Made by a program: the position numbers and the translations under genes. 64,000 nt of DNA. It comes from an uncultured Alistipes sp. (GTDB lineage Bacteria; Bacteroidota; Bacteroidia; Bacteroidales; Rikenellaceae). Every line of letters begins with the position of its first letter. Position 1 is the stretch's first letter. Below the pieces are notes generated by a model, which saw only the letters and a list, made by a program, of their open reading frames with translations, searched no databases and was not told the DNA's origin. Positions 23,475 through 33,469 of the stretch are shown in pieces. Location of the stretch: NCBI RefSeq assembly GCF_949296715.1, contig NZ_CASFQD010000013.1, forward strand, positions 1 through 64,000. Reading direction: 5' to 3'.

Positions 23475-24935
23475 TCAGTTTTTCGTGACGGTCATGGTTT
23501 CGGTCAGCTGGTTCAGGACAATGGTGTAGTTTCCGGCCGAGACTTTCCATTTGCGGTCGACGCTGGCGTTTTCGGGGAGCTGCTTGTCCACGAAACAGAT
23601 CGTTTCGCTGCCGGCCTCGAAGACTTTGTTCTCCTCCGATGCCATGAACCAGGCCCCGTTCCAGTCGCTTTGGCAGTCGCAGGTGAATTTCAATTCACCG
23701 CTGGAGAGCGTCCCGGTCCAGGTAAAGGTGTAGTTGTCCCCGCCCTTCTGCATTGGGGTTGCTGCATCGAGCGACCAGCCGTTCGGCGTGGCGTCGCCGA
23801 TCATCCAGATCTGTGCGTAGGGGGTGAACTCCGTCATGACCATCGACTCGGCGTCGGGCGTGATGTCGAGCGCGATCTTGTAGGGCTTGTTGGGAGTGTC
23901 GGCGTAAAGCAGCCATTTGTTGTCGGGGTCGAATCCCGGGACGAAGACCACGGTCGTGTGGGTGTAGTCCGCGTTGTCGACGTCGGTCTTGTACATGTTC
24001 TCCCACGAACCCTCGGCGGTTCCGAACTTGAACTGACCGTTCCCGATCTCGGCGCCGTAGCGGAAGATGAAGGGGTTGACGGGGTCCTGCGTCATGGGTT
24101 CGAAACTCCAGCTGTTGGCCTCGCTCACGAAATAGATGCGGCTGAAGGGAGGGGTGTTGACGTCCGCCGTCTCGATCCCGAGGGTGAGGTTGAGCAAGTC
24201 CACCGTCAGGGTGTAGCCGCCCTCCTCGGCGATGATGAACTTTTCATCGGGATCGTCGTCCGAATCGCGGTAGACAAGTGTCCAGTCGTCGTCGGCCGTG
24301 GCGTCGCGGTTGTACGAAGGGAGAAACGCGCCCTGCGTGGTGATGAACTTCAGTTCACCGGCCTTGAGGTTGCCGGTCCAGGTGAAAAGTCCCGGCTGGG
24401 AGCGTTTCAGCGCCTCGGGGGCGTCGACGGACCATCCCGTAGAGGTGGCGTCGCCGATCATATAGAGCGTCTCGGTTACGGGCTCGTAGGGCGTGGCTTC
24501 GAATCGGATTTCGGACTGCTGCGTCCTCTCGTCGGCCGCCACCCGGGCCGTCACCCGAGCCTTGTATTCGGCGGCAACACCGCTTGCGGCGCCGAACTCT
24601 CCGCGCAGCAGGTCGTTCAGTTCGGTGACCGTGTAGCTTTGGGCATAGACCCTGCGTCCGGCCTCGATCGCCACTCCGTCGGCGTAGTCGGATTCCGCGG
24701 GGGCGATTTCGAGCGTATAGTCGATGGCGTTTCCGGTACCGTAGTTGGTTCCGGTGGTCCAGGTCAGCGAGAGGGCCGTCGTGGCGTATTGGCGTTCGTC
24801 GAGCAGAATCTCCGTCTGCGAAGCGGTGAGGGCCAGCGGCGTTTCACCCTTCGAAGTCTCGGTCAGCCTCTCCGAGCAGGCTCCTGCGCAGAGCACCGTC
24901 AGGAGCAGCTGTATCTGTAAGAATGTGCGTTTCAT
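23475..24935 (-). CDS. SusE/SusF-like surface glycan-binding lipoprotein
   Basis: 486 residues, nearly the size of SusF. Lipobox CAGAC at ~16-20. N-terminal SusE-type domain (LTASQTEILLDERQYATTALSLTW). Three repeats of a starch-binding-type beta-sandwich follow: one at LYMIGDATSTGWSVDAPEAL, one at IYFVSEANSWSFEPM, one at IWMIGDATPNGWSLDAATPM, each with a later GELKF or GQFKF block. Such proteins sit on the cell surface and hold glycan for the SusCD pair. The first and third repeats are most alike, suggesting internal duplication. Confidence 0.88.
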   Translation of the reverse strand: MKRTFLQIQLLLTVLCAGACSERLTETSKGETPLALTASQTEILLDERQYATTALSLTWTTGTNYGTGNAIDYTLEIAPAESDYADGVAIEAGRRVYAQSYTVTELNDLLRGEFGAASGVAAEYKARVTARVAADERTQQSEIRFEATPYEPVTETLYMIGDATSTGWSVDAPEALKRSQPGLFTWTGNLKAGELKFITTQGAFLPSYNRDATADDDWTLVYRDSDDDPDEKFIIAEEGGYTLTVDLLNLTLGIETADVNTPPFSRIYFVSEANSWSFEPMTQDPVNPFIFRYGAEIGNGQFKFGTAEGSWENMYKTDVDNADYTHTTVVFVPGFDPDNKWLLYADTPNKPYKIALDITPDAESMVMTEFTPYAQIWMIGDATPNGWSLDAATPMQKGGDNYTFTWTGTLSSGELKFTCDCQSDWNGAWFMASEENKVFEAGSETICFVDKQLPENASVDRKWKVSAGNYTIVLNQLTETMTVTKN

Positions 24936-24968
24936 CTTTGGTATTTGTTTTTTTCGGGTTGAGGGGGA

Positions 24969-26450
24969 TCAATAACCGGGATTTTGCTCCATGGCGCTGT
25001 TCGAGTCGATCTCGGTCTGGGGAATGGGGAGCAGCAGTCGTTCTCGGGTGATGCTCTTGCCGATCGACTGGAGGAATTCGAGGGCATAGTTGCCGTCGTC
25101 GATGCGCACCATGTCGAACCAGCGGTGTCCTTCGAAGGCAAGCTCCATGCGGCGTTCGTGGATGATCAGTTCGCGCATCTCCTCCTGCGTGCGGCCCTTG
25201 CCGATCGAGGGGAGCCCGGCGCGCGCACGGACGATGTTGAGCGGCGTGCAGGCGTCATCGGTCAGCCCCTGCTCGTTGAGCGCTTCGGCTTTCATGAGCA
25301 GAACGTCGGCATAGCGGTAGACGATGAAATCCGAGGGGTTGGTGTTGTACTCGGGCGAATCGCTCTTCGAGACGAGGAACTTGCGGACGTTGTACCCCGT
25401 ATTCGACCACGATTTCTGATACTCCGTGCCGTCGAATGCCGGACATCCGTCGTAGAGCACCGTGACGTCCTTGCGCAGATCGCCCTCCTCCCATTGCTCC
25501 ATGAATTCGTCGGTCGGGAGATTCCATCCGTAGCTGCCGGCCACGAGGTTCGAGTTACGGGGGCCCATGTAGGTCGAGAGCCACGACGCCTGGTTGTCGC
25601 TGCCCCAGAAGTCATACTGCGTGCTGCCCGAGTAGCCCACCGTGAAGATCGCTTCGGGACTGGTTTCGGCGGCGATCCCGAAGTTGTCGGCGAAGTTGCA
25701 GCGGGTGAGGTCATACCCCAGGGCCTCTATCTGCTCGCAGAGCGAGACGACGTCGCCGTAGTGGGTTTCGGGCTGCCAGGTCAGGTAGATGTCGGCCAGC
25801 ATCGTGAGGGCGGCATCCTTCGAGACGCGGTTGTAGTCCTCGGACGAGTAGCTGCTCTTGGCCGGAAGGAGCGAGATGGCCTGCTTGCAGTCGGCAATGA
25901 TCTGCTCGTAGCAATCGGCGAGCGAAGCCCGGGCGATGGCCGTGGATTCACCGGCGTTGTAGGGCTCCAGCCGCAGGGGCACGCCGCCGAACAGCCGAAC
26001 GAGAATGTAGTAGTAGTGGGCGCGCAGGAAGTAGGCTTCACCCATCGAACGGTTGTAGATATCCGTAGAGAGGCCTTCGGGCGAGAGGCTGTTGATCACG
26101 ATGTTGCACTGGCCGATTCCGACCCACGGCGAGCGCCATACGTAGAGGGCGTAGGCGTTGTCGCTGGCCGCAGCGAAGTTGGCGCACTGGACAGTTTCGA
26201 TGCCGTCCTCGCCTCCGCCTCCGCCGACATCGGAGTTCCCGGCGATGATGTCGAGCGACCAGATGCGCATGTTGTAGAGATTTGACGACTGCAGCGGAGT
26301 GTAGCAGGCGTTGGTCAGCGCCTCGGCGACCTCGTCCGTGACGGCGACGTCGGTATCCACGGCGTAGGAGGGATGGCTGTCGAGGAAATCGCTGCACGAA
26401 GTGGCCGACAGCGCAAGAATTGTATACAGGGATATGAGAATCTTTTTCAT
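24969..26450 (-). CDS. SusD/RagB-family outer-membrane lipoprotein
   Basis: 493 residues from the ATG at 26450, which gives a standard lipoprotein signal (LALSATSC); the longer start adds only a linker from the intergenic space. SusD pattern: SDFLDSHPSYAVDTDVAVTD near the start, YFLRAHYYYILVRLFGGVPL (the TPR helix pair found in all SusD), and at the end ELIIHERRMELAFEGHRWFDMVR. SusD closes as a lid on the SusC barrel and gives glycan specificity. Starts 13 bases after the SusC stop. Confidence 0.95.
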   Translation of the reverse strand: MKKILISLYTILALSATSCSDFLDSHPSYAVDTDVAVTDEVAEALTNACYTPLQSSNLYNMRIWSLDIIAGNSDVGGGGGEDGIETVQCANFAAASDNAYALYVWRSPWVGIGQCNIVINSLSPEGLSTDIYNRSMGEAYFLRAHYYYILVRLFGGVPLRLEPYNAGESTAIARASLADCYEQIIADCKQAISLLPAKSSYSSEDYNRVSKDAALTMLADIYLTWQPETHYGDVVSLCEQIEALGYDLTRCNFADNFGIAAETSPEAIFTVGYSGSTQYDFWGSDNQASWLSTYMGPRNSNLVAGSYGWNLPTDEFMEQWEEGDLRKDVTVLYDGCPAFDGTEYQKSWSNTGYNVRKFLVSKSDSPEYNTNPSDFIVYRYADVLLMKAEALNEQGLTDDACTPLNIVRARAGLPSIGKGRTQEEMRELIIHERRMELAFEGHRWFDMVRIDDGNYALEFLQSIGKSITRERLLLPIPQTEIDSNSAMEQNPGY

Positions 26451-26463
26451 GGTTCGCGTCGGT

Positions 26464-29400
26464 TTAGAAGTTGAAGTTAACACCCAGGCTGAAGGTGCGG
26501 GAAACCGGATAGGTTCCGTTGTCGATTCCGTTGATTCCGATTTCAGGGTCGAATCCGGTGTATTTGGTCAGCGTGGCGAGGTTTTCGCATGAGAAGTAGA
26601 TCCGCGCGTTCTGGATGTGCAGGCGTTTCACCCACCGTGCGGGAAGGGTGTACCCGAGGGTGATGTTCTTGATTCGCAGGTAGGACCCGTCCTCGACGAA
26701 GCGGTTTGAGATGCGGGCGTTATGGTTCGGGTCTCCGTAGACGGCGCGGGGCATTACGGTGCTCGTGCCGTAGCCTACCCAGCGGTAGCGGACCGAAGCG
26801 GTTTGGTTGTGAGCCGAGGACATGCCTTCGGTGGTGATGTTGGTGGCGTTGAAAATGTCGTTCCCGGTGACGCCCTGAAGGTAGATCGACAGGTCAAATC
26901 CCTTCCACGAGAAGTCGTTGATCATCGAGAACATCCAGTCGGGATTGGGATCGCCGATAATGGTGCGGTCCTCGTCGTTGATCACGCCGTCGTTGTTCAG
27001 GTCCTTGAAGCGGATGTCGCCCGGGGCGGTCCCGTTCTCCTGGAAGGCGTGATTGTCGACCTCCTCCTGGGTCTGGAACAGTCCGTCGGTGACATACCCG
27101 TAGAAGACGTTGATGGGCGAACCGTTGCGCTGCATGGTTACGTAGGCTCCGTTGATCTCGTTCTGATAGAGCGGCGTGTCGCTGTTCAGGCTTACGATGC
27201 GGTTGCGGTTGAAGGTGGCCGTCACGGTGGTTTCCCAGCGGAGGCCTCCGTTGCGTCCGTCGAAGTTGATCGAGCGCAGCGACATCTCGACACCCTTGTT
27301 CCGCACCTTGCCGGCGTTGGTGTAGGTCGTGGTCGTGTCCTCGAATCCCGAAGTGATCGGAATGGCGGCCTTGACGAGCATGTCGGCCGTGTTTTTGATG
27401 TAGGCGTCGACCGAGAAGTTCAGCCGCGAGTTGAAGAGTGAGGCGTCGAGGCCGATGTTGCTCTGGCGGACCTCCTCCCAGTGGATCGTGGGATTGGCCA
27501 TGGTCTTGGCCATGAGCGTTGAGACAATGTTCGAACCGAAGATGTAGGAGCCGGTGCTGTAGGTCGAGATGTAGGAGTAGGAACCGATCTTTTCGTTACC
27601 GGTGATTCCGTATCCGGCCCGGAGCTTGAGGTCGCTGACAAACGAATCCTGCGGGAACCAGCGTTCGCGGGAGATTCGCCATGCGGCGGATACCGAGGGG
27701 AAGTTGCCCCAGCGGTGGTCGGGGCCGAAGCGCGAAGAACCGTCGCGGCGGAAGGTGGCCGTCAGGAGAAAACGGTCGTCATAGGTGTAGTTCAGACGGG
27801 CCATGAACGAGAGCAGGGCCCAGTCGCTCGACGAACCTCCGATGTCCTTCATCGTGGTTCCGTTGTCGAATTCATGGACGCTGTCGAACAGGAATCCCGC
27901 CATCGTGGCGTTGAACGCATCGGTGCGGTTCCACTGGGCGGAGCTTCCGACCATGAGGCTTACGTCGTGTTTGTCGGCGAACGTGCGTTCGAAGGTGAAG
28001 TAGTTGTCCCAGAGATAGGTGAACGACTTGTTCGTGTCCTGATAGCGGGTCGTCTCCTCGACGGGCGTGGGGCTGTAGTCGTAGGCCTGCGAGAAGTTGT
28101 CGTTGTACCACATCTTGGCGTCGTATCCGAATGTGCTCTTGAATCGCAGCCAGGGGAAGAGGGTCACTTCGGCCGAGATGTTGGCCAGGAAGTTGTAGCC
28201 CTTGGTGACGTTGTCGTTGGTGTAGAGCGTGCCGATCGGGTTGCGGATGTCGCCGTACCAGTAGGAGTTCCCTTCAGGGCCGCTCCACGAGCCGTCAGCA
28301 TCTTTTACCGACTGGGTGGGCAGGGCCTTCATGGCGTCGCTGATCGAGTAGGACCCGGCCGATTTCTTGTCGGTCGAGAAGGTGATGTTGTTCGAGAGCT
28401 TCAGCCAGCGGAAGAGCTGCGTGTCGTTGTTGTTCTGGAAGGTGAAGCGTTGGTAGTTCACCGAACGGACCGTGCCGCTCTGATCGAGAAATCCTCCCGA
28501 GACATAGTAGTGCGACTTTTCGTTGCCGCCGGAATAACTGACCGTGTAGTTCTGCATGACGCCGGTCTGGAAAAGCTCTTTGAGCCAGTCGGTGCCTTTG
28601 CCCAGCGACGAAGGATTGCTCCAGGAGGGGTTTGTGGCCAGGCCTGCGGCCGAGAGCATGTCGTTCGAATAGGCGGCATACTCCGAGGCGTTGAGCATTT
28701 CGGGAATGCTCGTGACGTTCTGTATGGCCCAGTTGGCCGTCACGGAGAGTCTCCCTTCGCCCGACTGTCCGCGTTTGGTGGTGACCATCACCACGCCGTT
28801 GGCTCCGCGGGCTCCGTAGATGGCCGTTGCCGAGGCATCCTTCAACACGTCGATGCGGTCGATGTCGGCCATGTTGAGCGAGGTGAGTCCGAGGTCGGTG
28901 GGGACACCGTCGATCACGACGAGCGGATCGCTGTCGTTGATGGTTCCCAGACCGCGGATCTTGATCGTGACGTTGTCACCGGGTTTTCCGGCGTCGACGA
29001 TCTGCACACCGGATATCTTGCCCTGGAGGGCCTGTCCGACGTTTGCCACCGGGGTATCGCGGATCTGCTTGCTGCCGACCGAGGCAATGGCGCCCGTGAG
29101 GTCGTTCTTCCGCATGGTGCCGTATCCGACAACGACCACTTCGTCGATCTGTGCGTTATCCTCTTCGAGGATGATTTCGAGTTGGGTCCGGTTGTTCAGG
29201 GGAATCCTTTGCGAGCGGTATCCGATGAACGAGACTTCGAGTTCGGCCTTCGGATCGACCGAGAGCGAGAAGACGCCGTCGATTCCGGACGAGGTTCCCG
29301 ATGCGGGATTTTTCAGGTCGACGATCGAGGCGCCGACGACGGGACTTCCTGCGGCGTCGCGGATCGTACCGTTTACCGTGATCTTCTGGGCCATGGCCGG

Positions 29401-29481
29401 GAGGCCTGTCGCCAGAGTGAGGAGAAGGCTCCCCACGCAGAGCGTGAATCCGGAGCGCAAGGTTTGGTACAACCTTTTCAT
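26464..29481 (-). CDS. SusC/RagA-family TonB-dependent outer-membrane transporter
   Basis: 1005 residues from the ATG at 29481; the upstream 54 in-frame codons are not signal-like and were dropped. Signal peptide to ~33 (GLPAMAQ). A carboxypeptidase-regulatory-like domain (~35-115), then EVVVVGYGTMRKNDLTGAIASV at the start of the plug, then NVGQALQGKISGVQI and ATAIYGARGANGVVMVTTKRG, the SusC plug signatures. The remainder is a 22-stranded barrel ending in an aromatic residue (NFNF). Imports the oligosaccharides that the GH66 enzyme produces. Confidence 0.96.
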   Translation of the reverse strand: MKRLYQTLRSGFTLCVGSLLLTLATGLPAMAQKITVNGTIRDAAGSPVVGASIVDLKNPASGTSSGIDGVFSLSVDPKAELEVSFIGYRSQRIPLNNRTQLEIILEEDNAQIDEVVVVGYGTMRKNDLTGAIASVGSKQIRDTPVANVGQALQGKISGVQIVDAGKPGDNVTIKIRGLGTINDSDPLVVIDGVPTDLGLTSLNMADIDRIDVLKDASATAIYGARGANGVVMVTTKRGQSGEGRLSVTANWAIQNVTSIPEMLNASEYAAYSNDMLSAAGLATNPSWSNPSSLGKGTDWLKELFQTGVMQNYTVSYSGGNEKSHYYVSGGFLDQSGTVRSVNYQRFTFQNNNDTQLFRWLKLSNNITFSTDKKSAGSYSISDAMKALPTQSVKDADGSWSGPEGNSYWYGDIRNPIGTLYTNDNVTKGYNFLANISAEVTLFPWLRFKSTFGYDAKMWYNDNFSQAYDYSPTPVEETTRYQDTNKSFTYLWDNYFTFERTFADKHDVSLMVGSSAQWNRTDAFNATMAGFLFDSVHEFDNGTTMKDIGGSSSDWALLSFMARLNYTYDDRFLLTATFRRDGSSRFGPDHRWGNFPSVSAAWRISRERWFPQDSFVSDLKLRAGYGITGNEKIGSYSYISTYSTGSYIFGSNIVSTLMAKTMANPTIHWEEVRQSNIGLDASLFNSRLNFSVDAYIKNTADMLVKAAIPITSGFEDTTTTYTNAGKVRNKGVEMSLRSINFDGRNGGLRWETTVTATFNRNRIVSLNSDTPLYQNEINGAYVTMQRNGSPINVFYGYVTDGLFQTQEEVDNHAFQENGTAPGDIRFKDLNNDGVINDEDRTIIGDPNPDWMFSMINDFSWKGFDLSIYLQGVTGNDIFNATNITTEGMSSAHNQTASVRYRWVGYGTSTVMPRAVYGDPNHNARISNRFVEDGSYLRIKNITLGYTLPARWVKRLHIQNARIYFSCENLATLTKYTGFDPEIGINGIDNGTYPVSRTFSLGVNFNF

Positions 29482-29627
29482 ACGAGTTGTTTTAGGTTTG
29501 AATTTTGGGGTTTCGGTCCTCTGCAGCGCCTCGAAACGAGGCTTTGTACAGCGGTATATCAAAATTAGCCGACATAGTTTGCCGAACGAGAGACTTGGAA
29601 TGCAATAGTAGTGTCGTTTGAAAATCA

Positions 29628-29661
29628 AACGGCTCGTTAACAATATGTTAATCGAGCCGTT
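29628..29661 (-). terminator. Terminator between the SusR-like regulator and susC
   Basis: Stem of two stacked helices (9 and 5 base pairs, one bulged base) at 29628-29661, 20 bases past the regulator stop on the minus strand. A second small hairpin (29615-29631) overlaps its end. It separates the regulator from susC; a -7 match TAATTTTG for susC lies beyond it at 29567-29560. Confidence 0.75.
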
Positions 29662-29682
29662 CAGGGGGAAAATAGTAGTTGT

Positions 29683-31326
29683 TTATGAAAGACGTCCGAT
29701 GCACATGACCTGTTTTTCGAACTCTTCGCGACTGACGAGTGCGGCATTTCTCATCTTGACGCGGTAGTTATAGACCGTGGAGACGGAGCGCCGGAGGAAT
29801 TCGGCGATTTTCACCGAATCGTTGATCCCGAGCCGGATCAGAGCGAAGATTCTCAATTCGGTTGTCAGGAGCATCTCACCCGGGATGGTTTCGATGCGTT
29901 TGTCGGGCTGGAGGAGTTGGTTGAACTGGTCCACGAAGTCGGGGAAGAGGTGCAGGAACGTGGCGTCGAACTTGGCGTAGAATTCGTTGAGTTCCGACTC
30001 GATGAAGGCCGTCGATCGGAGGACCTTCTGGAGTTCGGCCATTCCGCCCTCCCGGGCGATGTGCAGAAGTTGCGAGCGGTAGGTCTCAATTCGCCCGATA
30101 TACTCCGAACAGAGATCAAGATAGCGTCCCAGATAGGACTCCTTGATATTGTTCGACTCCTGCAGGAGTCCGATGTACTTTTGGAGACGGGTATTGGCGA
30201 GACTGAGCTTTTCGTTGATTTCGCGGGTTTTCCGTTCGGCCTCGGAGGCGCGCCGCTTGTCACGGAAGGCAATGAGGGCCACGGCAATGAAGAGCAGCGA
30301 GAGAATGCTGACGCTCCATAGCGCCCGGTTGAGCTGCGTCCGTTTGCGAGTCATCTGTTTGTTGTAGGATTCGGAGATGATCGGCAGCAGGCGGTTGATC
30401 GAGTGGATGTTGTTCAGGGCGTTGACCGTCATGGCGTCGTTTCCCGAGCAGGTGATATAACGGTAGGCGCGTTCGACGTCCCCGGCTTTGTACAGCAGCG
30501 AGGCCAGTTCGTAGAGCGAGCGGTATTCGTGTACGGGGGTTTTCAGATCGTGAATGGCGCTCTCCGTGTAATAACGGATGGCATCCATCGTGTTTCCGTT
30601 CTGCTGGTGGACCGTGGCGATGAGATAGGTGAGGATGGCCCGCTCGTGGAGAGTGGTTGCGGCGGCGTCGTAGCGGTCCTTCAGACCCTGCAGGGCTTCG
30701 GATGCTCTCCCCGCCTCGCAGAGCATGTCGGTGAGCAGATAGAGTCGCGCGATGTCGTCCTCGCCGAGTTTTTCGTAGAGCAGCCGTTGGTAGGTCCTTT
30801 TCAGACGGCGATATTCGTCCCGGCAGAGGGGGTCTGCGGCGTTGGTGGCCATTCCGTCGTAGAAGGCGTGGTAGACGTGATAGTAACGCGGCATGAGGTC
30901 GTAGGGTAGTTGTGTCGAGTCGATCTGGGAGAGATACTCCCGGGCTTCGACATACATGCCCGAGAGGACATAGCGGTCCGCAATGTCGAGTATGGCGTCG
31001 AACTTCATGGCGAGGGTTCCGATTCTGCGTGCCACGTCGAGCTTCACCCGGGCGTAGAAAGTGGCCGAATCGAGATTGTACTGATAGTATTCGTCGTAGA
31101 GGTTGTCGTAAATCCCGTAACGCTGCATATCGGTGCATCCCGGGGTGAGTTTGGCCTTGATTCGGTCGATATACTGGGTTTTGATTGTCTCGAAGCGGTC
31201 CCGTTCGTCGATCGTGCGGTCGAGTTCCTCGATCTGCCGTTCGACGTCGCGCGGATACGGAGTATTGGGGCTGCAGGCCGAGACCATAAAGGTCAGGAGT
31301 ATGATTCCGATGGGTCGTTCGATCAT
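29683..31326 (-). CDS. SusR-like membrane-spanning transcriptional activator (DUF6377)
   Basis: 547 residues from the ATG at 31326; a start 48 bases upstream is possible. N-terminal hydrophobic segment with a lipobox-like MVSAC. Residues ~25-330 are TPR-like helical repeats (periplasmic sensor). A membrane helix lies near 340-360 (LWSVSILSLLFIAVALIAF), then a coiled coil (KTREINEKLSLANTRLQKYIGLLQ) and a C-terminal LuxR-like helix-turn-helix (TTELRIFALIRLGINDSVKIAEFLRRSVSTVYNYRVKMR). The layout is that of SusR: sugar sensed outside, transcription driven inside. It should activate the adjacent locus. Confidence 0.88.
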   Translation of the reverse strand: MIERPIGIILLTFMVSACSPNTPYPRDVERQIEELDRTIDERDRFETIKTQYIDRIKAKLTPGCTDMQRYGIYDNLYDEYYQYNLDSATFYARVKLDVARRIGTLAMKFDAILDIADRYVLSGMYVEAREYLSQIDSTQLPYDLMPRYYHVYHAFYDGMATNAADPLCRDEYRRLKRTYQRLLYEKLGEDDIARLYLLTDMLCEAGRASEALQGLKDRYDAAATTLHERAILTYLIATVHQQNGNTMDAIRYYTESAIHDLKTPVHEYRSLYELASLLYKAGDVERAYRYITCSGNDAMTVNALNNIHSINRLLPIISESYNKQMTRKRTQLNRALWSVSILSLLFIAVALIAFRDKRRASEAERKTREINEKLSLANTRLQKYIGLLQESNNIKESYLGRYLDLCSEYIGRIETYRSQLLHIAREGGMAELQKVLRSTAFIESELNEFYAKFDATFLHLFPDFVDQFNQLLQPDKRIETIPGEMLLTTELRIFALIRLGINDSVKIAEFLRRSVSTVYNYRVKMRNAALVSREEFEKQVMCIGRLS

Positions 31327-31529
31327 GGCGGGAAAGCGGATAAAAAAGACGATATTTTTTGTAAAAATAAACAAAAAATTTCATACTGCCGATCTGTTGC
31401 TGCAATTTCGGCCGGCAAGAATATCCATTTCGGGAAGGGGCTCCTCCCTTTTCAGGAATAATCCGTCGTAAGGCCCCGGTTGCCTGCAGCCGCGGGGTGA
31501 ATCACCGGCAGCTCCGGGTGCTGATGCTG

Positions 31530-31566
31530 AAAAACCTCAAATGACACGCAGCCATTTGAGGTTTTT
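31530..31566 (-). terminator. Terminator after the small exported protein gene
   Basis: Perfect 14-base-pair stem (31530-31543 with 31553-31566) with A- and T-tracts at both ends, so it works on either strand. It lies about 30 bases past the stop of the minus-strand gene at 31599. The stretch 31327-31529 shows no gene. Confidence 0.85.
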
Positions 31567-31598
31567 CGTTTGTCTCCGTTCCGGGAAAGGACGGCCCG

Positions 31599-32213
31599 TT
31601 ATTCGCCGAATCCGTCGCTGGGCCTTACCTCGATATTCTCCTTCAGAAGGTCGCACATCCTGGTGATGACGGCGGCCGAGGGGGTCTCTATGCCGAAATT
31701 GAACCCTTCCGACGGGCTCTTCATGATCGATATCTGCCGGATGTCGTACCGCGAGAAGCGTTGGAGAAAATAGGCCGCATCCGGATGCGCGGCCGAGGAG
31801 TCCGACTGGCACTTGTCGACCTGGAACGTCGCCGATACACAGACGGTCTCGCCATCGTCGTTCAGCGTTGCGCTGATGGACCCCATCAGATTCCGGACCT
31901 GTATGATTTCTCCGTTTGACAGCGTAAAATAGAGATACGTATAGTCCGATGCCTGCTCGCGCAGCAGGAAAAAGGCCTTCCGGGCGCTGTCCATGGATAT
32001 CGACAGAAGCGGGGCCTGCCCGAGTTCATAGGAGAGCGTGAAGGTAAGGTCCGTGCCGCCGGATTCGTGGAATGTCGGCGAAGAGACGTAGGAGGTCCCG
32101 AAAAAGGAGTCGAAATCGAACGTGTAGCCGTCGCCTTCGTTGTCCGCACGAACATCCGAAACCGACAGGAGACACAGCAGACCCGTCAGGAGGGTGCAAA
32201 TCAGCGGTTTCAT
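31599..32213 (-). CDS. Exported protein of unknown function
   Basis: 204 residues with a strong signal peptide (1-23, LLCLLSVSDVRA). No lipobox. The mature part has alternating strands and turns, e.g. LTFTLSYELGQAPLLSISMDSA and VCVSATFQVDK. A single -7 element (TATCTTTG, 32246-32239) lies 26 bases upstream with a poor -33. Flanked by two polysaccharide loci but transcribed separately. I do not recognise the family. Confidence 0.65.
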   Translation of the reverse strand: MKPLICTLLTGLLCLLSVSDVRADNEGDGYTFDFDSFFGTSYVSSPTFHESGGTDLTFTLSYELGQAPLLSISMDSARKAFFLLREQASDYTYLYFTLSNGEIIQVRNLMGSISATLNDDGETVCVSATFQVDKCQSDSSAAHPDAAYFLQRFSRYDIRQISIMKSPSEGFNFGIETPSAAVITRMCDLLKENIEVRPSDGFGE

Positions 32214-32764
32214 GGCAGTAGAAATTTATAAGTATTTACAAAGATACGAAAAAAACGGCCGGTTCCGTCTTTTTTTCTGCTTCCGGGCCCGAATCGCGGA
32301 TTTTATCGGTGAGTGTGTCCGGCCGCAGCCTCCGGAACCCCTGTATCGCCGGAGGCTCTCTCCTGTTGCCCTCCCCCTCCAAAAAAAGGCTCTGCACTGT
32401 CCAAAGCCGGGTTGGCCGCGTCCGGACCGCCCCCCCCTCCGGCCGGATTGCTTATGGCCCTGCTGCACCCGGCGCCCGCGGCCGGCATGCTGCCTCGGAC
32501 CGTATACGGTCCGGTGTGGAAAAGAGGAGGCCGCTTATGTCGCTTCGCCGCCGGCCGAATCCTCCCGATGGCGGTCTTCCCGGCTGCCGGCGGCGAGGGG
32601 CAAAAACAAAAAAGAGGTGAAATTTTTAGCCGAATCCTCGAAAAGTTGGTTATTTTTGTCTTTCGAACAGGCTGTATGAGCCCGCTCTTTCCGAAGACCG
32701 GGCTCTCCGGAATGGATGCGGGAGAGAGGCTGTGGGAGGGGGTTGCACCGGAAAAGCCGGAAAA
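32214..32764. other. Gene-poor GC-rich spacer before the second polysaccharide locus
   Basis: About 550 bases without a credible gene: short reading frames exist on both strands but have no start context or protein character. Visible structure: an A/T-flanked hairpin at ~32248-32276, a 16-base palindrome (GGACCGTATACGGTCC, ~32497-32512), and a -7 element TATTTTTG at 32651-32658 that probably serves the sigma factor gene. Confidence 0.5.
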
Positions 32765-33367
32765 ATGAGCGTTATGCAGAACCCGGAACATATGGTATTG
32801 ACGGCGGCGGAGTTCGGTCGCCTGTTTGTCGACTACAGGGAGCGTTTCGAAATCATCGCCCGCCGCTACGTGCGGAGCGCTTCCGTGGCCGAGGACCTGG
32901 TTTCCGACAGTTTCATGGCTTTCTGGGAGTCGCGGGCGCGGATCACTCCGCCGATCACCGACTCGGCCTGCGCCTCACTCATCTTCACGATCCTGCGCAA
33001 CCGATGCCTCGACCATCTCCGGGCCCAGAGCCTCCACCTGAAGATCGAATCGGAGATCAACCGTTTCCGCAAGCAGCTGATCGCCGAGGATATCCACTCG
33101 CTGGAGGCCATCGAGCCGAAGGAGCTCTTCTCCGGAGAGGTCCACGATCTGGTGAACCGTGCGCTGGAGACGCTTCCCGAGCAGACCCGCCTGATCTTCA
33201 TTGCGCACCGCTTCTCGGGCGAGAGCTACCGCGAAATCGCCGCGCGGTTCGGAATTTCGGAACGGCGGGTCGAGTTCGAGCTGGTGAAGGCGGTGAAACA
33301 GCTGCGGCTGCATCTGAAGGACTACCTGCCCGTGCTCCTTCTCCTGACGGGCACCCTGCGGCCGTAA
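32765..33367 (+). CDS. ECF-type RNA polymerase sigma-70 factor
   Basis: 200 residues from the ATG at 32765 (32774 is an alternative). Region 2 reads VDYRERFEIIARRYVRSASVAEDLVSDSFMAFWE; region 4 reads LPEQTRLIFIAHRFSGESYREIAARFGISERRVEFELVKAVKQLR, with its helix-turn-helix. Group is the FecI-like Bacteroidetes class, which drives a neighbouring SusCD operon when its FecR partner releases it. The FecR gene follows after 102 bases. Confidence 0.94.
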   Translation: MSVMQNPEHMVLTAAEFGRLFVDYRERFEIIARRYVRSASVAEDLVSDSFMAFWESRARITPPITDSACASLIFTILRNRCLDHLRAQSLHLKIESEINRFRKQLIAEDIHSLEAIEPKELFSGEVHDLVNRALETLPEQTRLIFIAHRFSGESYREIAARFGISERRVEFELVKAVKQLRLHLKDYLPVLLLLTGTLRP

Positions 33368-33469
33368 GCCGGTCGGAAGAGGGAGTTCCTAAAAATATTT
33401 TTTAATCAAAATGACGCGTTTCGATTGGGAATCGGGCGCGTTCGTTTTTATTATAAATCCGGAAGGAAA

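Noticed and set aside
32303..32791. Overlapping frames of 100-160 codons in the GC-rich spacer
   Set aside because: They are rich in Pro, Gly and Arg on all strands, as expected from GC-rich noncoding DNA.
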